From NCBI GenBank assembly GCA_049657775.1, contig JBASNZ010000012.1, positions 1 to 64,000 on the forward strand: DNA of 64,000 nucleotides, read 5' to 3'. Each line of letters opens with the position of its first letter. Positions within the stretch are counted from its first letter, which is position 1. Source of the stretch: JBASNZ01 sp049657775. GTDB lineage: Bacteria > Actinomycetota > Coriobacteriia > Anaerosomatales > Anaerosomataceae. Positions 32,589-40,951 of the stretch are shown piece after piece. Under the pieces are notes generated by a model that made no database searches, had not been told where the DNA came from, and saw only the letters and a list, made by a program, of their open reading frames with translations. A program made the position numbers and the translations under genes.

Positions 32589-35054
32589 ATGCCCGCGATG
32601 AGAGTACATGAGTTGGCCAAAGAGTTCGGGATGACATCCCAAGAACTCCTTGACCACTTGGCCGAGCTCAAGATCCCCGCCAAGAACCACGCCTCCACGC
32701 TCGTGGAAGCGTACGTAGACAAGATCCGCAAGAACCTGGCGCCGATCATCGCCGAGCGCCAGGCCGCCATGGAGGCCGAGCGGGCCAAAGAAGAAGCCGA
32801 GAAGGCCAAGGACGACGCGAAAAGAGCCAAAGCCGAAGCTGAGGAACGCGCACGCGTCGAGGCCGAAGAGGCCGCCACACGCGCTGCCGAGGAGGCCGAG
32901 CGGGCCAGAGAGGCTGCAGCCGCCGAGGAGGCCGAGCGCGAGAAGGAGCAGGCGGTCGCTGCCGTTCAGACCGAACGCCAGCGCGCCAAGTCCGAGGTTG
33001 AGGAGACGACCCGCCGCATCGAGGAAGAGCGCAAGCGCCTTGAGGCGGAAGCCAAGGCCGAGGAGGAGCGCAAGCGCCTTGAGGCTGAGGCAAAGCGTCT
33101 TGAGGCTGAAGAGGCCGAGCGCTACCGTCAGATGGCCAAGCAGGCCGAAGAGGCTGAGCGCCACCAGAACATACTCGCCGAGGCCGCCAAGATGGCGGCC
33201 GGTGCAGGCGGCACCCGCAAGAAGAAAAGGACCAAGAAGCCGACCGGCCAGCGCGAGTCCACCGGCCCGGTGATCCCAGGCACCTCAACAGGCGTGGCAA
33301 CCGCCCCCGAAGGGGCGATCCCGATCACCGAGGGCGCAACCGTCGGTGAATTCGCCGAGGCGCTGGAACTGGCCCCCAACGAGATCATCAAGCGGCTCAT
33401 GATGCTTGGTGAGCTGCTCACCGTGAACCAGCCGATCGGCCGCACGACGATGGAGATCCTGGCCGACGACCTGGGTGTCACGCTGCATATCACCACGCCC
33501 GAGGAGGATGCCGGCATCGTCTACGACGACGCCCCCGAGGACCTTGTCGGCCGCCCGCCGGTCGTCACCGTTATGGGCCACGTCGACCACGGTAAGACGT
33601 CGCTTCTGGACGCTATCCGCTCCACCGGCGTTGCGGCGACCGAAGCCGGCGGCATCACGCAGCACATCGGTGCGTCTGTGGTTGTGCACAACGGCAAGCA
33701 GATCACCTTCATCGACACACCGGGCCACGAGGCCTTCACCGCCATGCGTGCCCGGGGCGCCAAGGTCACCGACATCGCTGTTCTCGTTGTCGCGGCGGAC
33801 GACGGTGTCATGCCGCAGACGGTCGAGGCGATCCACCACGCCAAGGCTGCGGGTGTGCCCATCATCGTCGCGGTCAACAAGATCGATAAGGAAGGCGCCA
33901 ACCCCGACCAGGTCAGGCAGATGCTCACCGAGCACGAGATCGTGCCCGAGGAGTGGGGCGGCACCAACATCTTCGTCAACGTCAGCGCCAAGAAGCGCAT
34001 CAACATCGACGAACTGCTCGAGATGATCCTGCTCCAGGCGGAGGTTCTCGAGCTCAAGTCCAACCCCACCGCCAGCGCACACGGCGTGGTCATCGAGGCC
34101 AAGCTCGACCGTGGCCGCGGTCCGGTCGCGACCGTGCTGGTCGAGCGAGGAACCCTCAAGGTGGGCGACGCCGTCGTGGCCGGTACGAGCCATGGGCGCG
34201 TCCGTGCGCTCATCGACCCGCTGGGCGAGACGGTGGACACCGCCGGTCCCGCGGATCCGGTGGAGATTCTCGGCATCTCGAGCGTGCCGTCGGCGGGCGA
34301 CGAGTTCCGTGTTGTCTCGGACGACCGTGAGGCCCGCCAGATCGCCGAGGAGCGCTCGCTCAAGCAGCGCCTGTTGGAGCACCAGAAGAAGACACACGTG
34401 TCTCTGGACGACCTGTTCGCCAGGATCCAGCAGGGTGAGATCAAAGACCTCAACCTCGTGGTCAAAGCCGACGTGCAGGGTTCCATCGAGGCACTCAAGG
34501 ACGCGCTTGACAAGATGGACCAGTCCGAAGTTCACATCAACGTCATACACTCCGGCGTGGGCGCCATCAACGAGAGCGACGTCATGCTCGCCGACGCATC
34601 CGATGCGATCGTCATCGGCTTCAACGTCCGGCCAGAGCCCAAGGCCAAGTCGCTCGCCGAGACAGAGAAGGTCGACCTTCGGCTCTACCGCGTCATCTAC
34701 CAGGCGATCGAAGAGATCAACGCCGCGCGCGTGGGTCTGCTCCGCCCGACCATCGAGGAGCACGAGACCGCGCGCGTCGAGGTCCGCGAACTCTTCAAAG
34801 TCCCCAAGATCGGCGTCATCGCAGGCTGCTTCGTGCAGGAAGGCGAGATCAGCCGGGACGACCAGGTGCGCGTTGTAAGAAACGGCGCGATCATCTTCGA
34901 GGGCAAACTCCACTCGCTCAAGCGCTTCAAGGACGACGCCAAGAGCGTGAAGGCCGGCTATGAGTGCGGAATCGGCATCGAGGGCTTCCAGGACATCAAG
35001 GAAGGCGACTACATCGAGGGATTCCGCACCGTAGAGGTCGCCAGGGAGGAGTAG
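32589..35054 (+). CDS. infB: Translation initiation factor IF-2
   Basis: GTPase that brings initiator tRNA to the 30S subunit. Starts at 32577, 32589 and 32598 are all in frame. I prefer ATG 32589, which has AGGATGGTG upstream, giving 821 residues. Order: IF2-N domain (MRVHELAKEFGMTSQELL), a long Glu/Ala/Arg/Lys coiled coil (about 55-200), a second IF2-N domain (about 255-305), then the G domain with GHVDHGKTS starting at residue 330, DTPGHEAF and NKIDKE. Domains II-IV complete the C-terminus. Tandem EERKRLEAEAK repeats mark the coiled coil. Confidence 0.95.
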   Translation: MPAMRVHELAKEFGMTSQELLDHLAELKIPAKNHASTLVEAYVDKIRKNLAPIIAERQAAMEAERAKEEAEKAKDDAKRAKAEAEERARVEAEEAATRAAEEAERAREAAAAEEAEREKEQAVAAVQTERQRAKSEVEETTRRIEEERKRLEAEAKAEEERKRLEAEAKRLEAEEAERYRQMAKQAEEAERHQNILAEAAKMAAGAGGTRKKKRTKKPTGQRESTGPVIPGTSTGVATAPEGAIPITEGATVGEFAEALELAPNEIIKRLMMLGELLTVNQPIGRTTMEILADDLGVTLHITTPEEDAGIVYDDAPEDLVGRPPVVTVMGHVDHGKTSLLDAIRSTGVAATEAGGITQHIGASVVVHNGKQITFIDTPGHEAFTAMRARGAKVTDIAVLVVAADDGVMPQTVEAIHHAKAAGVPIIVAVNKIDKEGANPDQVRQMLTEHEIVPEEWGGTNIFVNVSAKKRINIDELLEMILLQAEVLELKSNPTASAHGVVIEAKLDRGRGPVATVLVERGTLKVGDAVVAGTSHGRVRALIDPLGETVDTAGPADPVEILGISSVPSAGDEFRVVSDDREARQIAEERSLKQRLLEHQKKTHVSLDDLFARIQQGEIKDLNLVVKADVQGSIEALKDALDKMDQSEVHINVIHSGVGAINESDVMLADASDAIVIGFNVRPEPKAKSLAETEKVDLRLYRVIYQAIEEINAARVGLLRPTIEEHETARVEVRELFKVPKIGVIAGCFVQEGEISRDDQVRVVRNGAIIFEGKLHSLKRFKDDAKSVKAGYECGIGIEGFQDIKEGDYIEGFRTVEVAREE

Positions 35055-35061
35055 CGAAACC

Positions 35062-35445
35062 GTGAAGCTCACTTCCCGCACCCGCAAGCTCAACGAATCG
35101 GTCAGGGAGGCGATCGCGGGGATCCTCATCGAGGAGGTCGAGGATCCCCGGCTCGAGATGGCTACCGTCACCGGTGTCAGAGTCAGCCCCGACCTGAACT
35201 ACGCCGAGGTCTACGTGACCGCGCACGGTGGCGCCGAACGATACGCCGAGCTCCTCGCGGGACTCGAGTCGGCCAAGGGCCGCATTCGTTCCGCGCTTGG
35301 CTCGCGCGTGTCCATGCGGGTCACGCCGGCCTTGCGCTTTCACATCGATCAGAGCGTTGACGCCGGGGAGCGCATCGCTGAGGCGCTGAAGCGCGAGCAG
35401 GAGGCACACCCCGAATGGACCGATGAGGGAGTGGCCGAAGAGTGA
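35062..35445 (+). CDS. rbfA: 30S ribosome-binding factor RbfA
   Basis: KH-fold assembly factor for the 16S 5' end, needed at low temperature. 127 residues beginning MKLTSRTRKLNESVREAIA, with VRVSPDLNYAEVYV and a TPALRFHIDQS motif. GTG start, seven bases after infB. The stop overlaps the nrnA start by four bases. Confidence 0.94.
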   Translation: MKLTSRTRKLNESVREAIAGILIEEVEDPRLEMATVTGVRVSPDLNYAEVYVTAHGGAERYAELLAGLESAKGRIRSALGSRVSMRVTPALRFHIDQSVDAGERIAEALKREQEAHPEWTDEGVAEE

Positions 35446-36416
35446 CGCCTGACGCCGCGACTCTTTCAAGCGTGGCGGCGGCACTGAGGGCCGCACGACT
35501 CGTTGCCGTCTGTGCCCACGTGGACCCTGACGGGGACGCGGTGGGCAGCACGCTCGGCATGGTGCACGCGCTCGACGCGATCGGCGTACAGTCCGTGCCC
35601 GTTCTCGCCTCAGGCACCGGAGCACCGATCACCTACTCGTTCCTTCCGGGAACCGAACGCTACCGCACAGTCGAAGAACTCGCATCCGCTCCTGATCTGG
35701 TGCTTGCGCTCGATTCTCCCGACCCCGCCCGTCTCGGCGAAGCGCGGTCGCTTCTCGAGGTGGCCCGGACCAGCATCGTCATCGACCATCACCCCGACGG
35801 TGGCGGATACGGCACGATCGATGTCATAGATGAGACCGCGCCCGCAGTCGGGGTACTCATCTGGGAACTGCTGCCGGCGCTTGGCGTCGTCGCCGACGAG
35901 GCCATCGCAACATGCCTGTACACCGCTCTCATGACCGATACCGGCCGATTCTCGTACTCCAACGCCACGCCGCGCGCCTTCCGCACTGCCGCGGATCTCA
36001 TAGAGGCCGGCGCCAACGCCGGCGCGCTGTACATGCAGGTCTACGAGAATCGCTCGTCGGGGCTCCTCGCGCTAGCCGCTCGCACCGTCGGACGTCTCAC
36101 GCTCGTGAACGGTGGGGCGGTGGCCTACGCATGGATCACCGACGCCGATCTATCGGACACCGGCTCGCTCCCTGAGGAGACGGAGAACCTCATCGACGAG
36201 ATCCGCGTGCTCGGGGGCGTGGAGGCCGTCGCGCTCCTTAAGGTGCACGACGGATTCGTCAAGGGCAGCCTTAGGGCCAAGGGCTCCGCCGATGTCGGTG
36301 CCGCCGCACGCGCGCTCGGGGGAGGAGGGCACCGCGCCGCTGCGGGATTCACGCTGAGCGGCGACCTGGCATCGACCCTTGCCGCGCTTCTTCCGCTGCT
36401 TCCAGGCGGTAAGTGA
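35442..36416 (+). CDS. nrnA: Bifunctional oligoribonuclease / pAp phosphatase NrnA
   Basis: DHH-family phosphoesterase that degrades nano-RNAs and 3'-phosphoadenosine 5'-phosphate. 324 residues. Metal motifs: AHVDPDGDAVGS, LALDSPDPARL and VIDHHPDGGG; the DHHA1 domain ends with ALGGGGHRAAAGF. GTG start within the rbfA stop. Located rbfA-nrnA-truB as in other Gram-positives. The nuclease may also take part in turnover of pGpG, the c-di-GMP breakdown product, which would link it to the riboswitch at 54.9 kb (inference). Confidence 0.92.
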   Translation: MTPDAATLSSVAAALRAARLVAVCAHVDPDGDAVGSTLGMVHALDAIGVQSVPVLASGTGAPITYSFLPGTERYRTVEELASAPDLVLALDSPDPARLGEARSLLEVARTSIVIDHHPDGGGYGTIDVIDETAPAVGVLIWELLPALGVVADEAIATCLYTALMTDTGRFSYSNATPRAFRTAADLIEAGANAGALYMQVYENRSSGLLALAARTVGRLTLVNGGAVAYAWITDADLSDTGSLPEETENLIDEIRVLGGVEAVALLKVHDGFVKGSLRAKGSADVGAAARALGGGGHRAAAGFTLSGDLASTLAALLPLLPGGK

Positions 36417-37327
36417 TGGCGTCTCGCAGAGGTGCGACCCCGCTTGAGGGCGTTCTCGTTATCGACAAGCCCGGCGGGCTCACCAGCCACGACGTCGTGG
36501 CCGCGGTGAGACGCGCAACCGGCGAGGGTCGTGTCGGTCACGCCGGGACCCTCGACCCGGCAGCGACCGGCGTGCTCATCATCCTCGTCGGGCCGTACAC
36601 GCGGCTCGAACCATACCTGTCCTCGGCGACCAAGTCGTACGAAGCCGCCATAGTCTTCGGCTCGGCCACCGACACCGATGACGCCGACGGGACCCAGGTC
36701 GCTCATTCAGACGTTCCGGCAGACGTCGACGACGCCGATCGCGCACGACGAATCCTCGCTTCGCTCATCGGTATGCAGCTGCAGCGCCCTCCCGAGTACT
36801 CCGCGATCAAGCGCGGCGGCGTGGTGGCTCACAGGGCCGCGCGCGCCGGCGCTCCGATCTGGATCGAGCCGCGGCGGGTAGAGATCATCGATGCGCAGCT
36901 CGCACGCGTGGACGCCGAAGCCCACACGTGGTTCGTCACGTTGACCGTCTCAAAGGGCACGTACATCCGTTCTATCGCCCGGGACCTTGGCGAGACGCTC
37001 GGCACACATGCCCATCTGGGCTCACTCCGTCGAACCGCCAGCGGGGGCATAGACATCGCATCGGCTATCCCGCTCGACGACGCGGTCGCCGCTGGCGTCG
37101 CGGGCACCCTTGCCGATCGCTTCGCTGACCCCTTCGCCGCTCTCGGACTCCCAGTCATCCACGCGCAAGCCCAGGTCATCGCGGATGGCAAGGCTCTGCG
37201 CAACGACGGCGGGTACGCGGAGGACAGCCTCGTCGCGATCGACGTTGGCGGACGGCTGGCTGCCGTGTATCGCGCATCGGGCGACTGCTTTGTGGCCGAC
37301 GCGGTGTTCCCGGGGATCAGGTCATGA
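36416..37327 (+). CDS. truB: tRNA pseudouridine-55 synthase
   Basis: Makes the universal pseudouridine 55 in the T loop; acts next to the T54 made by TrmFO. ATG 36416 (303 residues) is preferred; an in-frame GTG three bases upstream overlaps the nrnA stop too. Catalytic D47 in HAGTLDPAATG; N-terminal GVLVIDKPGGLTSHDVV; also SVSKGTYIRSIARDLG-like TVSKGTYIRSIARDLG. C-terminal PUA-like region about 235-303. Overlaps ribF by four bases. Confidence 0.95.
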   Translation: MASRRGATPLEGVLVIDKPGGLTSHDVVAAVRRATGEGRVGHAGTLDPAATGVLIILVGPYTRLEPYLSSATKSYEAAIVFGSATDTDDADGTQVAHSDVPADVDDADRARRILASLIGMQLQRPPEYSAIKRGGVVAHRAARAGAPIWIEPRRVEIIDAQLARVDAEAHTWFVTLTVSKGTYIRSIARDLGETLGTHAHLGSLRRTASGGIDIASAIPLDDAVAAGVAGTLADRFADPFAALGLPVIHAQAQVIADGKALRNDGGYAEDSLVAIDVGGRLAAVYRASGDCFVADAVFPGIRS

Positions 37328-38265
37328 CACGCCTCGTCACCTACGAGCGCGGCCTTGCGCCGCTCGGACCCGCGGTCGCAGCCATCGGCGTCTTCGACGG
37401 CGTGCACCTGGGGCATCAGGAGCTGGTGCGCGACGCTATCGACATCGCGCACGAGCGCGGCGTACTCTCCGTGGTCATCACCTTCGACCGGGACCCGGAC
37501 CGGGTCGTCCAGCCGGATTCCGCCGCGCCGCAGCTTCTCGAGCTTGAGGACAAGCTCTCGTTCCTCGCCGCGCTCGACCCTGATGTCGTTCTCGTCGTGC
37601 CGTTCGACGCGAGCGTGGCATCGATGGCCCCGGAGGCATTCGTCGACGACATCGTTCTGGCGGCATGTTCGCCAGTCGTGGTTCTAGTGGGTCACGATTT
37701 CAGGTTCGGCAGCGGCGCCCGGGGCGACGTCTTCGTTCTGTCGTCGATCGGCGACAGCCATGGATTCTCGGTCCTCCCTCGCACCCTCGTGGAGATCGGA
37801 GGCGCTCCGGTCACCTCCACACGGATCCGCGCACTCGTTACCGCCGGAGACGTGAAGAGCGCCACCGAACTCCTCGGCAGGCCTCATCGGGTTCGAGGCC
37901 GCACGATGATAGGCCGGGGCGTCGGCACGGCACTTGGCATCCCGACTGCGAACGTCCACCCGCACACGTACGCTGCCGTTCCCGCGGACGGTGTTTACGC
38001 GGCCTATGCCACCGTTCTCGGTCGCATGTACGGCGCCGGCGTTGCTGTTGGCGTTCCACCAACGTTTCCCGAAGCGACCAGCGCGGTCGAGGTCCATCTG
38101 CTCGATTTCGACGACGGCGACCTGCACGGCGAGGAGATCGCCGTCGACTTCGTGTCACGGATCCGCGAGCAACGCGTCTTCAAGACCGAGCTTGAGCTGT
38201 CAAGCGCCATCCGCACGGATATCGATACAGCCAGAGAAGCTCTGCGAGACGATCACCCCTGGTAA
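37324..38265 (+). CDS. ribF: Bifunctional riboflavin kinase / FAD synthetase
   Basis: Converts riboflavin to FMN and FMN to FAD. 313 residues: N-terminal nucleotidyltransferase domain with IGVFDGVHLGHQELV and GHDFRFGSGARGD, C-terminal riboflavin kinase domain with RGRGVGTALGIPTANV-type motif (GRGVGTALGIPTANV) and the EVHLLDFDDGDLHGE strand. The ATG overlaps the truB stop. Last gene of the nusA operon; FAD made here is the cofactor of TrmFO. Confidence 0.95.
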   Translation: MTRLVTYERGLAPLGPAVAAIGVFDGVHLGHQELVRDAIDIAHERGVLSVVITFDRDPDRVVQPDSAAPQLLELEDKLSFLAALDPDVVLVVPFDASVASMAPEAFVDDIVLAACSPVVVLVGHDFRFGSGARGDVFVLSSIGDSHGFSVLPRTLVEIGGAPVTSTRIRALVTAGDVKSATELLGRPHRVRGRTMIGRGVGTALGIPTANVHPHTYAAVPADGVYAAYATVLGRMYGAGVAVGVPPTFPEATSAVEVHLLDFDDGDLHGEEIAVDFVSRIREQRVFKTELELSSAIRTDIDTAREALRDDHPW

Positions 38266-38278
38266 CGCCCAGAACTCG

Positions 38279-38287
38279 TGCTATACT
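38279..38287 (+). promoter_or_regulatory. Extended -10 promoter for rpsO
   Basis: TGC followed by TATACT (38282-38287) forms an extended -10 element about 100 bases before rpsO. The -35 region (TGGTAA at 38260) is a poor match, as is common with extended -10 promoters. Confidence 0.5.
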
Positions 38288-38382
38288 CTGTCGGTTGCTT
38301 TGACGTACCCGCATCTTGGATCGGCGACTCACCGACGCCGACCTCGGACCCGGGCGGATCCACACGAAAGGTGGAACTGAAT

Positions 38383-38652
38383 ATGGCACTCGCTAAGGAC
38401 GTTAAGTCCGGAATCATCGCCGACCACGCGCGCGGCGAGGCGGACACCGGTTCGCCGGAGGTTCAGGTCGCCCTGCTCACGCAGCGCATCCGTGATCTCA
38501 CCGAGCACCTTCGCTTCCACAAGCACGACCACCACTGCCGTCGTGGTCTTCTCAAGCTTGTCGGTCAGCGCCGTAGACTGCTCAACTACCTCAAGAAGAC
38601 CGACATCGAGCGCTACCGCGCCATCGTCGCCAAATTGGGACTGCGCAACTGA
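38383..38652 (+). CDS. rpsO: 30S ribosomal protein S15
   Basis: Small-subunit protein binding the central domain of 16S rRNA; in several bacteria it represses its own translation. ATG 38383 with GAAAGGTGG upstream, 89 residues, full family length. Contains TGSPEVQVALLTQRI and LLKLVGQRRRLLNYLKK. Followed by three stem-loops and pnp, the same rpsO-pnp order as in Escherichia coli. Confidence 0.96.
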   Translation: MALAKDVKSGIIADHARGEADTGSPEVQVALLTQRIRDLTEHLRFHKHDHHCRRGLLKLVGQRRRLLNYLKKTDIERYRAIVAKLGLRN

Positions 38653-38670
38653 TCATCAGATCGGCTCGTG

Positions 38671-38694
38671 AAGGCGGGAGAAACCTCCCGCCTT
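38671..38694 (+). terminator. Stem-loop after rpsO
   Basis: A perfect 10-base-pair stem AAGGCGGGAG/CTCCCGCCTT with loop AAAC, 19 bases after the rpsO stop. There is no T-tract beyond TT, so it may act as a weak terminator, an mRNA end stabiliser or an RNase III site. Confidence 0.5.
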
Positions 38695-38704
38695 CCGTGT
38701 CATA

Positions 38705-38745
38705 GGGGCATCCGCCCCGGGTACGTTCCGCAGAGAGGCGGAACG
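38705..38745 (+). promoter_or_regulatory. Two further hairpins in the pnp leader
   Basis: GGGGC/GCCCC with loop ATCC (38705-38718) and CGTTCCGC/GCGGAACG with loop AGAGAG (38724-38745) follow each other just before the pnp ribosome-binding region. By analogy with E. coli, where RNase III and PNPase itself control pnp through its leader, these are candidates for autoregulation. The function here is inferred. Confidence 0.45.
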
Positions 38746-38750
38746 CGACA

Positions 38751-38774
38751 AGAGGAAGAGGAAGAGGAAGAGGA
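38751..38774 (+). repeat. Four AGAGGA hexamers forming the pnp ribosome-binding site
   Basis: Four perfect tandem AGAGGA units run right up to the ATG of pnp. Every unit contains a GAGG-like Shine-Dalgarno core, so several copies can serve as the ribosome-binding site. The tract is a microsatellite in a position where length changes would alter translation. Confidence 0.9.
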
Positions 38775-40949
38775 ATGGGAAAAGTCACCGAGCAGTTCGA
38801 GCTCTACGGTAAGACGTACACGCTCGAGACCGGAGAACTCGCGAAGCAGGCTGGAGGCGCCGTACTCGTGCGCCAGGGTGACACGATCGTGCTTGTCACC
38901 GCAACCGCATCAAAACTCCCCAGGGATCTGGATTTCTTTCCGCTCACCGTCGATTTCGAAGAGCGGATGTACGCTGCAGGCAAGCTCCCCGGCGGCTTCA
39001 TCAAGCGCGAGAGCCGTCCGTCCGAGAAGGCGGTCCTCACCGCCCGCATGATCGACCGTCCGCTGCGCGCATCGTTCGCTGATGGGTTCCGCAACGAAGT
39101 GCAGGTCATCGCGACCGTGCTCTCGGCGGACCAGGAGCACCAGCCCGACGTCATCTCGATCATGGGCGCGTCCTCGGCGCTTCTCGCCGCAGGCATCCCG
39201 TTCGAGGGGCCGCTCGCCGGCGTTCGCGTGTGTCGCGACGAGAGCGGCCAGTTCCTCGTGAACCCCACGTTCGAAGAGGCCGAGGAGTCCGATCTCGATC
39301 TGGTCGTGGCAGGGTCCAAGGACGCCATCTTCATGCTTGAGGCCGGCGCGCGGGAGGTGTCCGAGGAGGACATGCTCGCGGCGCTCATGTTCGCCCAGGA
39401 GGCCATCGCGGCGTTCTGCGACGCGCAGGAGAAGTTCCTGGCCAAGATCGAGATCACCCCGATGGACGTGGCCCTGCAAGTCGTCGACCCGGCGCTTGCG
39501 GACCGCATCTTCGCCGCCGGCAGCGACACGATGAAGGCCGCCCTCCACAATCCCGACAAACACGCCCGGATGGACGCGGTCCAGGCCGTCAAGGACGATA
39601 TTCTCGCGACGTTCACCCCAGAGGAGATCGCCGCGTCAGGCAAGGACATCAAGGCGACCCTCAAGCAGCTCGAGAAGAAGACCATGCGAGCCATGGTCCT
39701 CGACGAGGGCGAGCGCGCCGACGGCCGCAAGCTCGATGAGGTCCGCCAGATCTCCACGACCGCCGGCTATTTGCCGCGCAGCCACGGCTCGGGCCTGTTC
39801 ACCCGTGGCCAAACGCAGGTCCTCTCGGTGCTCACCCTCGGGATGCTTTCCGAGTGGCAGCGCGTAGACACGATCGACGTGTCCGAGGGTAAGCGCTACA
39901 TCCATCACTACAACTTCCCGCCGTTCTCAACCGGCGAGACCGGCTTCATGCGTGGTCCCAAGCGCCGCGACATCGGCCATGGTGCCCTCGCGGAGCGCGC
40001 GCTGCTTCCCGTGGTCCCCGCCGAGGAGGACTTCCCCTACACGATCCGCATCGTGTCAGAAGTCCTTGAGTCCAACGGCTCCAGCTCGATGGGCTCGGTC
40101 TGCGGCTCCACCCTCGCGCTCATGGACGCTGGCGTGCCGATCGCGGCTCCGGTCTCCGGCATCGCGATGGGACTCATCAAGGAGGGCGACAAGGTCGCCG
40201 TCCTCACCGACATCCAGGGCCTTGAGGACTTCTTGGGCGACATGGACTTCAAAGTGGCGGGCACGCCCGCCGGTATCACGGCCATGCAGATGGACAACAA
40301 GGCCAAGGGCCTGTCGGTGGACATCCTGCGCCAGGCGCTCATGCAGGCCAAAGAGGGACGTGCGTTCATCCTCGGCAAGATGATGGAGTCCATCTCCGAG
40401 CCGCGTGAGGACCTCTCCGAGTTCGCTCCGCGCGTTATCACGATCAAGATCCCGACCGACAAGATCCGTGACGTCATCGGCCCAGGCGGCAAGGTCATCC
40501 GTGGGATCATCGAGGCCACAGGCGCCGAGATCGACGTCAACGACGACGGCACCATCTACGTCGCTTCGCGCGATGCCGGCGGTCTTCAGGCAGTCGACCG
40601 CATCAAGGCGCTCGTGAAAGACGTCGAGATCGGCGAGCACTACACCGGTCGTGTGGTGTCCATCCAGCCGTTCGGCGCGTTCATCGAGCTCATCCCCGGC
40701 AAGGACGGACTCTTGCACATCTCGCGCATGGCCAAGGGTCGCATCGGCAAGGTCGAAGACGTGCTCAATGTCGGCGACGAGCTCGAGGTCGTCGTTCTCG
40801 AGATCGACGATCGCGGCAAGGTGAGCCTGGATGCTGTCAACAAGTTCGAGGTTCCCGAGGGCTCCACGCCTCCGTCCGGTGACTCGCGTCCTCCGCGTCG
40901 CGACGATGACCGCGGCGGCCAGGATCGTCGTCCCCGTCGCCACCACTAG
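38775..40949 (+). CDS. pnp: Polyribonucleotide nucleotidyltransferase (PNPase)
   Basis: Phosphorolytic 3'-5' exoribonuclease of mRNA decay. 724 residues in the order RNase PH domain 1, all-alpha domain, RNase PH domain 2, KH and S1. Markers: FFPLTVDFEERMYAAGK, RSHGSGLFTRGQTQ and EDFPYTIRIVSEVLESNG, with SSMGSVCGSTLALMDAG after it. The KH motif is VIGPGGKVIRGI, the S1 domain is GEHYTGRVVSIQPFGAFIE, and a short Asp/Arg-rich tail ends the protein. Confidence 0.97.
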   Translation: MGKVTEQFELYGKTYTLETGELAKQAGGAVLVRQGDTIVLVTATASKLPRDLDFFPLTVDFEERMYAAGKLPGGFIKRESRPSEKAVLTARMIDRPLRASFADGFRNEVQVIATVLSADQEHQPDVISIMGASSALLAAGIPFEGPLAGVRVCRDESGQFLVNPTFEEAEESDLDLVVAGSKDAIFMLEAGAREVSEEDMLAALMFAQEAIAAFCDAQEKFLAKIEITPMDVALQVVDPALADRIFAAGSDTMKAALHNPDKHARMDAVQAVKDDILATFTPEEIAASGKDIKATLKQLEKKTMRAMVLDEGERADGRKLDEVRQISTTAGYLPRSHGSGLFTRGQTQVLSVLTLGMLSEWQRVDTIDVSEGKRYIHHYNFPPFSTGETGFMRGPKRRDIGHGALAERALLPVVPAEEDFPYTIRIVSEVLESNGSSSMGSVCGSTLALMDAGVPIAAPVSGIAMGLIKEGDKVAVLTDIQGLEDFLGDMDFKVAGTPAGITAMQMDNKAKGLSVDILRQALMQAKEGRAFILGKMMESISEPREDLSEFAPRVITIKIPTDKIRDVIGPGGKVIRGIIEATGAEIDVNDDGTIYVASRDAGGLQAVDRIKALVKDVEIGEHYTGRVVSIQPFGAFIELIPGKDGLLHISRMAKGRIGKVEDVLNVGDELEVVVLEIDDRGKVSLDAVNKFEVPEGSTPPSGDSRPPRRDDDRGGQDRRPRRHH

Positions 40950-40951
40950 TC

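Noticed and set aside
33285..35171. 628-codon antisense frame over infB
   Set aside because: Compositional shadow of IF-2 in third-codon-position-biased DNA; no ribosome-binding site or domain.
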